Below are positions 9,929-19,019 of a stretch of 64,000 nucleotides of DNA, in pieces. Location of the stretch: contig NZ_PYFX01000004.1 of assembly GCF_003020115.1 (NCBI RefSeq), positions 744,001-808,000 of the forward strand. Direction: 5' to 3'. The notes beneath the pieces are model-generated. The model searched no databases, was not told the origin of the DNA, and saw only the letters and a program-made list of their open reading frames with translations. The translations under genes were made by a program, and so were the position numbers. Source of the stretch: Bradyrhizobium sp. MOS002. Lineage in GTDB: Bacteria > Pseudomonadota > Alphaproteobacteria > Rhizobiales > Xanthobacteraceae. How positions within the stretch are numbered: the first letter of the stretch is position 1; each line of letters opens with the position of its first letter.

Positions 9929-10660
9929 TTGTCGTCCCAGCCCTCGGTTTCCATCGTCGTTCCCGTGCGCAACGAAGCCGACAACATCGTGCCGCTGATC
10001 GAGGAGATCGGCGCGGCGCTCGACGGCCGCTGGGCCTATGAGATCATCTACGTCAATGACGGCTCGACCGACGCGACCGGCGAACGGCTCGGCGCGGTCA
10101 TGAAGCAGCGGGACAATCTGCGCCAGCTGCGCCATGCCAAATCAGGCGGTCAATCCGCGGCCGTGCGCAGCGGCGTGCGTGCGGCACGCGGCGCGATCGT
10201 GGCGACGCTCGACGGCGACGGCCAGAACAATCCGGCTTTCCTGCCGGACCTGATCGCGGCGGTCGAGAACGGAAGCAAGGTCGGACTTGCCGCCGGACAA
10301 CGCGTCGGCCGCAAGGATACCGGCTTCAAGAAATTCCAGTCGCGCGTCGCCAACGGCGTCCGCAACGCGATCCTGAAGGACGGTACGCGCGACACCGGCT
10401 GCGGCCTGAAGGCGTTTCGGCGCGAGGTGTTCCTGATGATGCCCTATTTCGACGGGCTGCATCGCTTCCTGCCTGCGCTGGTGCGCCGCGAGGGCTACGA
10501 GATCGCCTATGTCGACGTGATCGACCGGCCGCGCCGCTCCGGCGTGTCAAACTACGGTTTCTTCGACCGGCTGTGGATCGGCATCATGGATCTCGTGGGC
10601 GTGTGGTGGCTGATCCGCCGCAAGAAGCCGACGCCGGATGTGACTGAGGTGAAGGCATGA
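9929..10660 (+). CDS. GT2 family glycosyltransferase, dolichol/polyprenyl-phosphate sugar synthase-like
   Basis: About 243 residues from a TTG start. The N-terminus VSIVVPVRNEADNI and the YVNDGSTD and DGDGQN motifs are the nucleotide-sugar and metal-binding blocks of DPM1/ArnC-like GT2 enzymes. The C-terminal half has RDTGCGLKAFRR, also typical. Such enzymes load a sugar onto a polyprenyl phosphate at the cytoplasmic face, giving the donor that ArnT-like enzymes use. No separate transmembrane domain is evident, only a moderately hydrophobic stretch near the end. The frame is open far upstream, but codons before 9929 overlap the PAP2 gene and show no homology. TTG at 9929 (giving MSSQPSVS) has no strong Shine-Dalgarno. 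Its stop overlaps the next gene by four bases. Confidence 0.85.
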   Translation: MSSQPSVSIVVPVRNEADNIVPLIEEIGAALDGRWAYEIIYVNDGSTDATGERLGAVMKQRDNLRQLRHAKSGGQSAAVRSGVRAARGAIVATLDGDGQNNPAFLPDLIAAVENGSKVGLAAGQRVGRKDTGFKKFQSRVANGVRNAILKDGTRDTGCGLKAFRREVFLMMPYFDGLHRFLPALVRREGYEIAYVDVIDRPRRSGVSNYGFFDRLWIGIMDLVGVWWLIRRKKPTPDVTEVKA

Positions 10661-10995
10661 TCATCCAATACGGTCAGGCGCTGAGCAACTATTTCTACGA
10701 CGTCTTCGTGGCCAAGTTCGACTTCTGGCTGGCGTTCGGACTCGTCGCGCAGCTGTTCTTCACGGCGCGCTTCCTGGTGCAGTGGATCGCGAGCGAGCGC
10801 GCCGGCAACAGCGTGGTGCCGATGGCGTTCTGGTTCTGCTCCATGGGCGGCGGGCTGATGACGCTGGTCTACGGCGTCGTCAAGCGCGAACCTGTCATCA
10901 TCCTCGGCCAGGCGCTCGCGACCATCATCTATATCCGCAATATCATGCTGATCGTGAAGAACCGCAGCCGCGGCTCGAAGACGCTGGAGCGCTAA
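10657..10995 (+). CDS. Lipid-A-disaccharide synthase N-terminal domain-like (LAB_N) membrane protein
   Basis: A 112-residue protein with three hydrophobic helices. The sequence around FFTARFLVQWIASERAGNSV and the SMGGGLMTLVYG helix are characteristic of the LAB_N family, small membrane proteins often found beside DPM-like GT2 enzymes. The ATG overlaps the GT2 stop (ATGA), implying translational coupling. The family's function is not settled; here it may anchor or assist the GT2, or help move the lipid-linked sugar. It is the last gene of the four-gene cassette. Confidence 0.85.
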   Translation: MIIQYGQALSNYFYDVFVAKFDFWLAFGLVAQLFFTARFLVQWIASERAGNSVVPMAFWFCSMGGGLMTLVYGVVKREPVIILGQALATIIYIRNIMLIVKNRSRGSKTLER

Positions 10996-11008
10996 TCCAC
11001 GCTAGCGC
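10989..11008. terminator. Inverted repeat at convergent gene ends
   Basis: GCGCTA and TAGCGC are perfect complements around an 8-nt loop. Each arm contains the stop codon of one convergent gene (TAA at 10993, and TAG read from 11004 on the minus strand). The genes end only 6 bp apart. It could act as a short bidirectional terminator, but there is no T-tract. Confidence 0.35.
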
Positions 11009-12693
11009 GGCAGCGCCGACGCCGCGCCTGTTGCGGGCAGGGCGGCGGTCTCCGCCTCGTGCCTGCGATGGGGCTCGCCGGCCGCGTCGAGCACGGGATA
11101 GGCGACCGAGCAGATATGCGAGTGGATGCGGCGCAGGTCCCGCAGCACGTCGAGATGCAGCGATGTGGTTTCGATGGTCTCGGGGCGGCCCTCGCGCAGG
11201 CGGTCGAGGTGGCGCTCGACGGCAGCAAGCTCGGTGTTGCGTAGCGCCGTTTTCTCCACCAGCAGCTTGCGTGCCTCGTTGGCGTCGCCGGACATGAAGA
11301 CGCCGAAGGCGATGCGGAGCGAATCCATCGTGCGCTTGTGGAAGGCGGCGAGCTCCTCGGCGCCCTCTGGCGAGAACTGGAAGCGGCGCTTGATCTTCTT
11401 GGTCGCGAGCTCGCTCAGGCTCTTGTCGATGATGTCGCCGATGTGTTCCAGATTGATGGCGAAGGAGATGATCTCCATGGCGCGCCGGCCCTCGCTCTCG
11501 TCGAGGCTGCCGCGCATGAGTTTGGTCACGTAGAGCTTGATGGCTTCGTCGAGACCGTCGACGATGTTGTCCATCTTCGAGACCTGGTCTACCAGCGCAC
11601 GGTCGCCGCTCATCATCGCCGCCATCACCTTGCGCAGCATGATCTCGACGAGATCACCCATGCGCAGGGTTTCGCGGCCGGCATCGGCCAGCGCCAGCGA
11701 CGGCGATTCCAGCGCGGTCTCGTCGAGATAGCGCGGCCGGGCCGGATCGGCCTCCTGAACACGATCGGGCAGGAGTCGGGTCAACAGGCGCGACATGGTG
11801 TCGAGCAGGCCGATGAAGATGATGGCCGTGCCGATGTTGAAGGCGATGTGAAACGCCGCCGTCATCCTGGCGAGATCGGGCTGCCAGGCGTGCATGTGTT
11901 CGGCGATCTGGCCCAGGAAGGGCAGGACCAGGGCGATCCCGATCACGCGGTTGACGAGATTGCCCACCGGCAGCCGATAGCTGGCGGGATCGTCACGCTT
12001 GGCGCCTTCGAACACGGGATTGATGGCACTGCCGAGATTGGCGCCAAGCACCAGCGCGAGCGCGGCGTAAGGCGAGATGAACTGCGAATAGGCGAGGGAC
12101 ATGATCAGCAGCACGCTGGCGACGCTCGAATGGACCGCCCAGGTGACGAGCGCCGCGATCACGATGCACAGAACGGGATCGCCTGTGATGGAGGACATCA
12201 CGACGCGGACGCCCGGCGCGTTCTCGGCCGGCGCCAATGTGTCGAGCAGGATGTGCAGCGACAGCAGCATCAGTCCGAGACCGATCAAAACACGTCCGAT
12301 GTCCTTGATGCGCGAGCGCGGACCCGCGCGGAAGGCGACCAGTCCGAGCACGAACAGGACCGGCGCAATTGCGGCGATGTTGAACGACAGCACCTGCACG
12401 ATCAACGTCGTGCCGACATTGGCGCCGAGCATGATGGCGAGCGCGGTGACCAGGCTGAGCAGGCCCTCGGCTGCAAACGAACTCGTGAGCAGCGCGGTCG
12501 CGGTGCTGCTCTGGAGCAGCGCCGTCAGCCCGAGACCGGCGGCAAATGCGTTGAAGCGATTACCAAGCGCCTTGCCGAGCAGCCGTCGCAGGTCCGGGCC
12601 AAAGGCACGCAGAATCCCGCTGTGGACCATGTGCAGGCCCCACAGCAACAGCGCCACGCCGCCCATCAGATCGAGCAGTACCAACGTTCCCAT
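11002..12693 (-). CDS. Na/Pi cotransporter family protein with PhoU-like C-terminal domain
   Basis: 563 residues. The N-terminal ~310 residues are hydrophobic and contain the duplicated QSS motif: ALLQSSTATALLTSS in the first half and WAVHSSVASVLLIMS in the second. These are the hallmark of Na/phosphate cotransporter II (NptA/YjbB) proteins. Residues ~340-545 form a soluble helical PhoU-like domain (for example RKVMAAMMSGDRALVDQVSK and ISFAINLEHIGDIID). The predicted role is sodium-coupled phosphate transport with cytoplasmic regulation; E. coli YjbB is reported to export phosphate. It lies 133 bp downstream of metC on the same strand, with no evident functional link. Confidence 0.9.
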   Translation of the reverse strand: MGTLVLLDLMGGVALLLWGLHMVHSGILRAFGPDLRRLLGKALGNRFNAFAAGLGLTALLQSSTATALLTSSFAAEGLLSLVTALAIMLGANVGTTLIVQVLSFNIAAIAPVLFVLGLVAFRAGPRSRIKDIGRVLIGLGLMLLSLHILLDTLAPAENAPGVRVVMSSITGDPVLCIVIAALVTWAVHSSVASVLLIMSLAYSQFISPYAALALVLGANLGSAINPVFEGAKRDDPASYRLPVGNLVNRVIGIALVLPFLGQIAEHMHAWQPDLARMTAAFHIAFNIGTAIIFIGLLDTMSRLLTRLLPDRVQEADPARPRYLDETALESPSLALADAGRETLRMGDLVEIMLRKVMAAMMSGDRALVDQVSKMDNIVDGLDEAIKLYVTKLMRGSLDESEGRRAMEIISFAINLEHIGDIIDKSLSELATKKIKRRFQFSPEGAEELAAFHKRTMDSLRIAFGVFMSGDANEARKLLVEKTALRNTELAAVERHLDRLREGRPETIETTSLHLDVLRDLRRIHSHICSVAYPVLDAAGEPHRRHEAETAALPATGAASALPR

Positions 12694-12826
12694 GCTCCGA
12701 GTCCGGATTGGAGTCGATTGGTGAGGCTAGCGCCAAATGCTTGAGGTTCAAACCATTTGTTGGCGCATCGGCGTTAACGTTTGCGCGGGTTGCTCGTTCC
12801 CGCGGCGCGTTGCCTTGTGAGCAGGC

Positions 12827-14011
12827 TCACATTGCCGCCTTGAGGGCAGCGAAGCCGCGATCGAGATCGGCCTTGAGATCGTCGGTGCTCTCGAGTCCGA
12901 TGTGCAGACGTAGGGTAGGTCCGCCCGGCGCCCACTTGGTCGCGGTGCGATAGCCGTCGCATTCGAAGGGAATCGCAAGGCTCTCGAAGCCGCCCCAGGA
13001 AAAACCCATGCCGAACAGTTTGAGCGTGTTGAGCATGGCATCGACCGCCTTCTGCGGGGCCGGCTTCAGCACGATGCTGAACAGGCCCGAGGCGCCGGTG
13101 AAGTCGCGCTTCCAGATCGCATGACCTGGATCGGTCTCGAGCCCGGGATGCAGGACGCGCGCGACTTCGGGTCTGGCCGCGAGCCAGCGCGCCATATCGA
13201 GCCCCGAACGATGATGCTGCGCCAACCGCACCGAGAGCGTGCGCAGGCCGCGCAGCGCGAGGAAGACGTCATCAGGGCCGGCACAGACGCCGAGCAGGCG
13301 GATGCCTTCGGCGATCTGCGGCCAAGCCTTGGCATTGGCCGAGATGGTGCCGAACATGATGTCTGAATGGCCGCCGATATATTTGGTGGCGGCCTGCATG
13401 CTGATGTCGACGCCCTGTTCGAGCGAGCGGTGATAGAGCGGCGTCGCCCAGGTGTTGTCGTCGATGACGAGCGCGCCGTGCGCATGCGCGACCTCGGCGA
13501 TGGCGCGGATGTCGGGCATCTCGAACGATTGCGAGCCGGGCGCCTCGACCAGCACGGCGCTTGTGTTCGGCTTGAACAGCTTGTCGATGCCGGCGCCGAT
13601 CATCGGATCGAAGTAGGTGGTCTCGACGCCGTAGCGGGTGAGCATGCCGTTGCAGAAATTGCGCGAGGGCCGATAGACGTTGTCGCAGACCAGGATGTGG
13701 TCGCCGGCCTTCAGCACCGAGAGCAGGGTGGTCGAGATCGCCGACAGCCCGGACGGCACGATGCCGACGCCGGCGCATTGCGGCCCCTCCAGCGCCATCA
13801 GCGTCTCCTGGAACGCCTTGGTGGTGGGGGAACCATGGCGGCCATAGGTGAACTCGCCGCGATGGGCGTGCAGGTCCTCGGCAGTCGGATAGAGCACGGT
13901 CGAGCCGTGGAAGACGGGCGGGTTGACGAACCCCTTCTGCGCCTTGGTGTCGCGGCCGGAGGTGACCAGCCGGGTTTCGGCCTGCTGCTCGGAGGGGTGT
14001 GAGGAATCCAT
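12827..14011 (-). CDS. metC: Cystathionine beta-lyase
   Basis: 394 residues, PLP-dependent Cys/Met metabolism family; cleaves cystathionine to homocysteine in methionine synthesis. The PLP lysine is Lys210 in QAATKYIGGHSD. Also visible are YGRHGSPTTKAFQ near the N-terminus, SGLSAISTTLLS, and VIDDNTWATPL (Asp and the conserved Thr/Trp block). ATG at 14011 gives the usual family length; the frame is open further upstream, but that part has no homology and contains the promoter region. The leader has two GC-rich hairpins (around 14041-14055 and 14062-14077) and lies behind a spaced inverted repeat. Related gamma-synthase or gamma-lyase activities cannot be excluded by sequence alone. Confidence 0.9.
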   Translation of the reverse strand: MDSSHPSEQQAETRLVTSGRDTKAQKGFVNPPVFHGSTVLYPTAEDLHAHRGEFTYGRHGSPTTKAFQETLMALEGPQCAGVGIVPSGLSAISTTLLSVLKAGDHILVCDNVYRPSRNFCNGMLTRYGVETTYFDPMIGAGIDKLFKPNTSAVLVEAPGSQSFEMPDIRAIAEVAHAHGALVIDDNTWATPLYHRSLEQGVDISMQAATKYIGGHSDIMFGTISANAKAWPQIAEGIRLLGVCAGPDDVFLALRGLRTLSVRLAQHHRSGLDMARWLAARPEVARVLHPGLETDPGHAIWKRDFTGASGLFSIVLKPAPQKAVDAMLNTLKLFGMGFSWGGFESLAIPFECDGYRTATKWAPGGPTLRLHIGLESTDDLKADLDRGFAALKAAM

Positions 14012-14083
14012 GCGTCTGCTTTCAAAACCGCGTTTCCACCGGGCGCGCTGCGCCCGCGGGCTGGCCGAAAGGCCGCTGTCGTT

Positions 14084-14112
14084 AATAACAGAACACAGAA
14101 GAGTCCCGTCAA
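14084..14112 (-). promoter_or_regulatory. Putative metC sigma-70-type promoter
   Basis: Read on the minus strand: TTGACG (14112-14107), a 17-bp spacer, then GTTATT (14089-14084). The -35 is good and the -10 only moderate. It lies 73 bases before the metC ATG. Confidence 0.4.
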
Positions 14113-14145
14113 CCCCTTGACCCGGCACGCCAGTCGTTCTGTTAT
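14085..14145. promoter_or_regulatory. Spaced perfect inverted repeat over the metC promoter
   Basis: ATAACAGAAC (14085-14094) and GTTCTGTTAT (14136-14145) are perfect 10-bp complements 41 bp apart. The first arm overlaps the putative metC -10; the second sits upstream of the -35. This fits two half-sites for a looping repressor or activator, or two independent operators. Confidence 0.45.
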
Positions 14146-14405
14146 CGCAGGTGCTATTCAGTCGCCGCATGTTGAGGGGCCTGCCGCGACCTTCGATCCA
14201 TCGCCTGACCGGACCATGCGCCACAGCCGTAACGGCGGGCGCCTTGCGGCGGGGATTAAGGTAGGGCCTCCCGGGATCGGCGGGTGATCAGCAAGGTTTC
14301 CAGCATGACTCTTGCAGGGGTGGTCTTGATACGGCTAGCCCTGGCAGAGACGATCGCAAACACAACGTTCCTGACCTTGAGACGACTTTGAAAGGCCCAA
14401 AGCCC

Positions 14406-15422
14406 ATGAAACGCGTAACCCTGGCTCTCACTCTCGCTCTCGCCGCCGGCCTGACAGCCCAAGCCGCCGATGCGCAAACGCTCAAGACCGTCAAGGACCG
14501 CGGCATGCTGTCCTGCGGCGTCAGCCAGGGCCTGCCCGGCTTCTCCTCGCCGGACGACAAGGGCAACTGGACCGGGCTTGATGTCGACGTCTGCCGCGCG
14601 ATCGCCGGGGCGATCTTCAACGATCCGACCAAGGTCAAGTACGTGCCTCTCTCCGCCAAGGACCGCTTCACGGCGCTGCAATCCGGCGAAGTCGATGTGC
14701 TGTCGCGCAACACGACCTGGACCATTTCGCGCGACACCTCGCTCGGCGCCAACTTCACCGGTGTGACCTATTATGACGGGCAGGGCTTCATGGTGAAGAA
14801 GTCGCTCAAGGTGAACTCGGCTCTCGAGCTCAACAGCGCCTCGGTCTGCGTCCAGACCGGCACCACAACCGAGCAGAATCTCGCCGACTACTTCAAGGCC
14901 AACAACATGAAGTACGAGGTGATCGCGTTCGGCACCAACGACGAAACGGTCAAGGCCTACGAGGCCGGGCGCTGCGACGTCTTCACCACCGACCAGTCGG
15001 GCCTGTACGCCAACCGCCTGAAGCTTGCCAATCCCGGCGATCACATGGTGCTCCCGGAAATCATCTCGAAGGAGCCGCTCGGACCAATGGTGCGCCACGG
15101 CGATGACCAATGGTTCGACATCGTGAAATGGACGCTGTTTGCCATGATCACCACCGAAGAGCTCGGCGTGACCGCGAAGAACGTCGACGAGAAGGCGAAA
15201 CAGGAGAATCCTGAGCTGAAGCGCGTCCTCGGCACCGACGGCAATTTCGGTGAACAGCTCGGCCTGAGCAAGGACTGGGTGGTGCGCATCGTGAAAGCCG
15301 TCGGCAATTACGGCGAAGTGTTCGACCGCAACGTCGGCGCGGGCTCGCCGCTTGGTATCAATCGGGGTCTCAACAATCTCTGGAACAAGGGTGGGCTCCA
15401 GTACGCGCCGCCGATCCGCTGA
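14406..15422 (+). CDS. aapJ: General L-amino acid ABC transporter, periplasmic binding protein
   Basis: About 338 residues. Start MKRVTLALTLALAAGLTA with cleavage near ADAQ gives a clear signal peptide. It is followed by the type I solute-binding fold of the AapJ/BztA family (VKDRGMLSCGVSQGLPGFSS; NTTWTISRDTSLGANF). It captures a broad range of L-amino acids in the periplasm and hands them to AapQM. ATG at 14406, 10 nt after AAAGG, is preferred over an in-frame TTG at 14388. It is first in an operon with aapQ, aapM and aapP, the broad-specificity amino-acid uptake system that is important for rhizobial symbiosis. Confidence 0.93.
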   Translation: MKRVTLALTLALAAGLTAQAADAQTLKTVKDRGMLSCGVSQGLPGFSSPDDKGNWTGLDVDVCRAIAGAIFNDPTKVKYVPLSAKDRFTALQSGEVDVLSRNTTWTISRDTSLGANFTGVTYYDGQGFMVKKSLKVNSALELNSASVCVQTGTTTEQNLADYFKANNMKYEVIAFGTNDETVKAYEAGRCDVFTTDQSGLYANRLKLANPGDHMVLPEIISKEPLGPMVRHGDDQWFDIVKWTLFAMITTEELGVTAKNVDEKAKQENPELKRVLGTDGNFGEQLGLSKDWVVRIVKAVGNYGEVFDRNVGAGSPLGINRGLNNLWNKGGLQYAPPIR

Positions 15423-15447
15423 CCCCGCCTGATCCGCGCTCGCGGCG

Positions 15448-16653
15448 ATGAGCATCGAGGCCCGCAAACCCCCGCGCCAGATCGCACTGAAGATCAGGCG
15501 CGTGCTGGGTGGCAAGACAGGCTGGAACGGCATCGCCGTCCAGTTTGCCTTCGCTGCGGTCCTGGGCTGGATTGCCTATGAAATCGTCTCCAACGCCCGT
15601 GCCAACCTCGAGAACCAGCACATTGCCGCCGGCTTCGGCTTCCTCGCGAACAACGCCGGTTTCGACGTCAATCAGACGCTGATCTCCTATACCGGCTCGG
15701 ACACGTTCTTGCGCGTGTTCCTGGTCGGGCTCCTCAATACGCTCGTGGTCTCGGTGGTGGGCATCGTGTTCGCCACCGTGATCGGCTTCATCGTCGCGCT
15801 GTGCCGGTTGTCGCCCAACTGGCTGCTCGCGCGCATTGGCGAAATCTATGTCGAGATCATCCGCAACCTGCCGGTGCTGTTCCAGATCCTGTTCTGGTAC
15901 CTGGCGGTGCTCGCGGCCTTGCCCAATCCACGACAGAGCATTTCGCTGCTCGGCATCGCCTTCGTCAGCAATCGCGGTCTCGTCATTCCCCGCCCGATCG
16001 GCGAGAGCGGCTTCGAGGCGTTCCTTGCGGTGCTGGCGTTCGGCATCGTGGGTTCGGTGGCGCTGCGCATCCATGCGCGCCGGGCGCTGTTCCAGCGGGG
16101 TCAGGTGATCCGGATCTGGCCCTATGTGCTGGGCCTGCTGTTCGGACTGCCGCTCGTCACCATGCTGGTAGCGGGTCTGCCTTTCAGCTTCGAGTTGCCG
16201 CAGCTCAAGGGCTTCAATTTCGCCGGCGGCTCGCGCATCATTCCGGAGTTCGTGGCGCTCACGTTGGCCTTGTCGACCTATACGGCCGCCTTCATCGCCG
16301 AGATCGTGCGCGCGGGCATCCTCTCGGTCCACAGCGGACAGATGGAGGCGGGATCGTCGCTGGGCCTGAGCCGCGGCACCACGCTCCGCCTGGTCGTCGT
16401 GCCGCAGGCGATGCGCGTCATCGTTCCACCGCTGACCAACCAGTACCTCAATCTCACCAAGAATTCGTCGCTGGCCGTCGCGATCGGCTATCCCGACCTC
16501 GTCTCCGTGTTCGCCGGCACGTCGCTGAGCCAGACCGGGCAGGCCATCGAGATCATCGCCATGACGATGGGCGTCTATCTCCTGATCTCGCTGATCACCA
16601 GCGCCGTCATGAGCGTCTACGGTTGGCGCATCAGCCGGAGTCTCGGCGCATGA
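15448..16653 (+). CDS. aapQ: General L-amino acid ABC transporter permease
   Basis: 401 residues, a HisM-type permease with several hydrophobic helices. The characteristic long periplasmic insertion lies between the first TM segments (roughly residues 60-240). The EAA loop (SVHSGQMEAGSSLGLSRG) lies before the C-terminal helices and contacts the ATPase AapP. It pairs with AapM. It starts 25 bp after aapJ, and its stop overlaps the aapM start by four bases. Length matches the AapQ/BztB family (about 400). Confidence 0.92.
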   Translation: MSIEARKPPRQIALKIRRVLGGKTGWNGIAVQFAFAAVLGWIAYEIVSNARANLENQHIAAGFGFLANNAGFDVNQTLISYTGSDTFLRVFLVGLLNTLVVSVVGIVFATVIGFIVALCRLSPNWLLARIGEIYVEIIRNLPVLFQILFWYLAVLAALPNPRQSISLLGIAFVSNRGLVIPRPIGESGFEAFLAVLAFGIVGSVALRIHARRALFQRGQVIRIWPYVLGLLFGLPLVTMLVAGLPFSFELPQLKGFNFAGGSRIIPEFVALTLALSTYTAAFIAEIVRAGILSVHSGQMEAGSSLGLSRGTTLRLVVVPQAMRVIVPPLTNQYLNLTKNSSLAVAIGYPDLVSVFAGTSLSQTGQAIEIIAMTMGVYLLISLITSAVMSVYGWRISRSLGA

Positions 16654-18170
16654 GCGATATCACCTCGTCCAGCTTCGTCCGCCAGGATCTTCTCGATGAG
16701 CGTCCCGCGCCGGTGAAGACCACGGGCTTCGTCGGCCTGGTGCGGACGCGCCTGTTCAACTCGCCGACCAACATCCTGCTGACGATCGTCGGCGCCTTGC
16801 TGCTGTGGTTCACCATCATTCCTTCCGTCAAATTCCTGATGGTCGACGCAGTCTGGACCGGCAAGGATCGCACGGCCTGCCTCGCCGAGAACGCCGGCTT
16901 TGCGGTCGGTGCCTGCTGGCCCTACATCCAGGCCAAGCTGCCGCAACTGATCTACGGCTTCTACCCCGAAGCCGAACGCTGGCGGGTCGATCTCACGCTC
17001 GTCCTGTCAGTGGTCCTGTTGGTGCCGTTGCTCATTCCGCGGCTGCCGTCGAAAGCATTGAACGCAGGCCTGTTCTTCTTCGCGTTTCCGGTGGTCGCAT
17101 TCTTTCTGCTGCATGGCGGCGGCATCAAGGGATTTGGCCTGAGCTGGACCGCTGACCTGCTGCAATTGTTCGATGACAGCATCATCGGCGCCGGGAAGGC
17201 TCTGCTCGATCTCGGCAAGGCGTCCTCTGCCGCACCGCTGTTGTGGGTCGTCGGCAATGTCATCGTGCTCGTGGGTACCGCGATCTACTGGCTGATCTTT
17301 CCGCTGACCTGGCTGCGTGACCAACTGCAGGGGACGGGCCAGTCGGTCTGGACCGATTTCACCATCACGGCCGCGGTCGTCTCCGTGATCGCCTTCGTTC
17401 TTGGCGGCGGCCTCCGCACCGGCGGGCGGGCCCTGACGTCCAGCATCGTCACCTTCGTCGCCATCGCAATCGTGATCAAGCTGATGGGGCTCGATCATGG
17501 CGGACTGCCGATCGTGCAGACGAACCTGTGGGGCGGACTTTTGGTGACGCTGGTGGTCTCCGTCACCGGCATAGTCACCTCGCTGCCGATCGGCATTGCG
17601 CTGGCGCTTGGCCGCCGCTCGACCATTCCGCTGATCCGGATCTTCTCGATCGCCTTCATCGAGTTCTGGCGCGGCGTGCCGCTGATCACCGTCCTGTTCT
17701 TCGCGACCTACATGCTGCCACTGTTCCTGCCGGGCAATTTCACGGTTGATGGTCTTGTGCGCGCGCTGATTGGAATTTCGCTGTTTACGGGCGCCTATCA
17801 GGCCGAGAACGTCCGCGGCGGGCTGGCCGCGATCCCGCGCGGGCAGGGCGAGGCGGCCGCGGCATTGGGGCTGTCCTGGTGGAAGACGACCTCGCTGATC
17901 GTGCTGCCGCAGGCACTGCGCCACGTCATTCCGAACCTCGTCAACAGCTTTATCTCGCTGTTCAAGGACACTTCGCTGGTCTCGATCGTGGCGCTGTTCG
18001 ATCTGCTGGGCTCGCTGCGGGCGTCGTTCTCGGATCCGAAATGGTCGTCGCCATCGACCGCGTTCACCGGGTTCGCCTTCGCCGGGATCATCTACTTCAT
18101 CTTCTGCTTTGGAATGTCACGCTACTCGCTCTTCGTCGAGCACCGCCTCAACGCTCACCGCCGCAACTGA
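16650..18170 (+). CDS. aapM: General L-amino acid ABC transporter permease, extended form
   Basis: About 506 residues from the ATG overlapping the aapQ stop. The C-terminal third is a typical HisM-type permease with EAA loop ([20 protein letters not shown]) and [18 protein letters not shown]. Rhizobial AapM proteins I remember are about 380-430 residues. The extra length is a block of additional hydrophobic helices between about residues 100 and 280 (e.g. [36 protein letters not shown]). The frame is intact throughout, so this is not a frameshift. Forms the channel with AapQ. Confidence 0.9.
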   Translation: MSDITSSSFVRQDLLDERPAPVKTTGFVGLVRTRLFNSPTNILLTIVGALLLWFTIIPSVKFLMVDAVWTGKDRTACLAENAGFAVGACWPYIQAKLPQLIYGFYPEAERWRVDLTLVLSVVLLVPLLIPRLPSKALNAGLFFFAFPVVAFFLLHGGGIKGFGLSWTADLLQLFDDSIIGAGKALLDLGKASSAAPLLWVVGNVIVLVGTAIYWLIFPLTWLRDQLQGTGQSVWTDFTITAAVVSVIAFVLGGGLRTGGRALTSSIVTFVAIAIVIKLMGLDHGGLPIVQTNLWGGLLVTLVVSVTGIVTSLPIGIALALGRRSTIPLIRIFSIAFIEFWRGVPLITVLFFATYMLPLFLPGNFTVDGLVRALIGISLFTGAYQAENVRGGLAAIPRGQGEAAAALGLSWWKTTSLIVLPQALRHVIPNLVNSFISLFKDTSLVSIVALFDLLGSLRASFSDPKWSSPSTAFTGFAFAGIIYFIFCFGMSRYSLFVEHRLNAHRRN

Positions 18171-18181
18171 TCGAGGCCACC

Positions 18182-18919
18182 ATGTCCGACCCCATCGTCA
18201 AGATATCCGGCCTGAACAAATGGTACGGCGAGTTCCACGTGCTGCGCGACATTGACCTTGCGGTCGAGAAGGGCGAGCGCATCGTGATCTGCGGCCCCTC
18301 CGGCTCGGGCAAGTCGACGCTGATCCGCTGTATCAACGCGCTCGAGGAGTTTCAGGAAGGCGAGATCGTCGTTGACGGCATCGAACTCGGGCCGAACCTG
18401 AAGCACGTCGACGCGGTGCGGCGCGAAGTCGGCATGGTATTCCAGAGCTTCAACCTGTTTCCGCACCTGTCCGTGCTGGACAATTGCACGCTGGCACCGA
18501 TCTGGGTGCGCAACATTCCCAAGAAGGACGCCGAGGCGGCGGCGATGAAGTTTCTGGAGCGGGTCAAGATTCCGCACCAGGCCAACAAGTTTCCGGGACA
18601 GATGTCCGGCGGTCAGCAGCAGCGCGTCGCGATCGCCCGCGCGCTGACGATGAACCCGAAGGTGATGTTGTTCGACGAGCCGACCTCGGCGCTCGACCCC
18701 GAAATGGTCAAGGAGGTGTTGGACACCATGGTCGACCTCGCCGACGAGGGCATGACCATGCTGGTGGTCACCCACGAGATGGGCTTTGCCCGCGAGGTCG
18801 CCAATCGCGTGGTGTTCATGGACGCGGGCCAGATCATCGAAGCCAACACGCCCAACGAGTTTTTCGCGGCCCCGCAGCACGCCCGCACAAAACTGTTCCT
18901 GAGCCAGATACTGCGCTGA
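18182..18919 (+). CDS. aapP: General L-amino acid ABC transporter ATP-binding protein
   Basis: 245 residues, a GlnQ/HisP-type ATPase. Walker [11 protein letters not shown], signature [15 protein letters not shown], Walker [14 protein letters not shown] and the H-loop VVTHEMGF are all intact. It energises AapQM at the inner membrane. It starts 12 bp after aapM and is the last gene of the aapJQMP operon. Confidence 0.94.
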   Translation: MSDPIVKISGLNKWYGEFHVLRDIDLAVEKGERIVICGPSGSGKSTLIRCINALEEFQEGEIVVDGIELGPNLKHVDAVRREVGMVFQSFNLFPHLSVLDNCTLAPIWVRNIPKKDAEAAAMKFLERVKIPHQANKFPGQMSGGQQQRVAIARALTMNPKVMLFDEPTSALDPEMVKEVLDTMVDLADEGMTMLVVTHEMGFAREVANRVVFMDAGQIIEANTPNEFFAAPQHARTKLFLSQILR

Positions 18920-19019
18920 GCAACCTGCAATCCGCTGGCGTCGCTGGTCTAACGGACCCGCCAGCTTGGCACCATGCGAATCGGCCAGCCTCTTTTCGGG
19001 CCATATCCGGAGAGAGACT

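Larger units (their letters stand above)
14012..14405. other. Divergent metC / aapJ intergenic region
   Basis: About 390 bases between two divergent genes. On the metC side it holds a putative promoter, a spaced inverted repeat and two GC-rich hairpins. On the aapJ side I see a likely Shine-Dalgarno (AAAGG at 14391-14395) but no convincing promoter. I looked for a SAM-II-type riboswitch core on the metC leader and did not find one. Confidence 0.6.

Noticed and set aside
14012..14160. SAM-II-type riboswitch upstream of metC
   Set aside because: I looked on the minus strand for the conserved SAM-II core (GGCTTGCAGCC-like, with the downstream CGTTAAA pairing) and it is not there; only two simple GC-rich hairpins are visible.
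14342..14358. A sigma-54-like site (TGGCA...TCGCA) upstream of aapJ
   Set aside because: The spacing between the two elements is one base too long and the -12 element is poor, although nitrogen control of aap genes would make sense.
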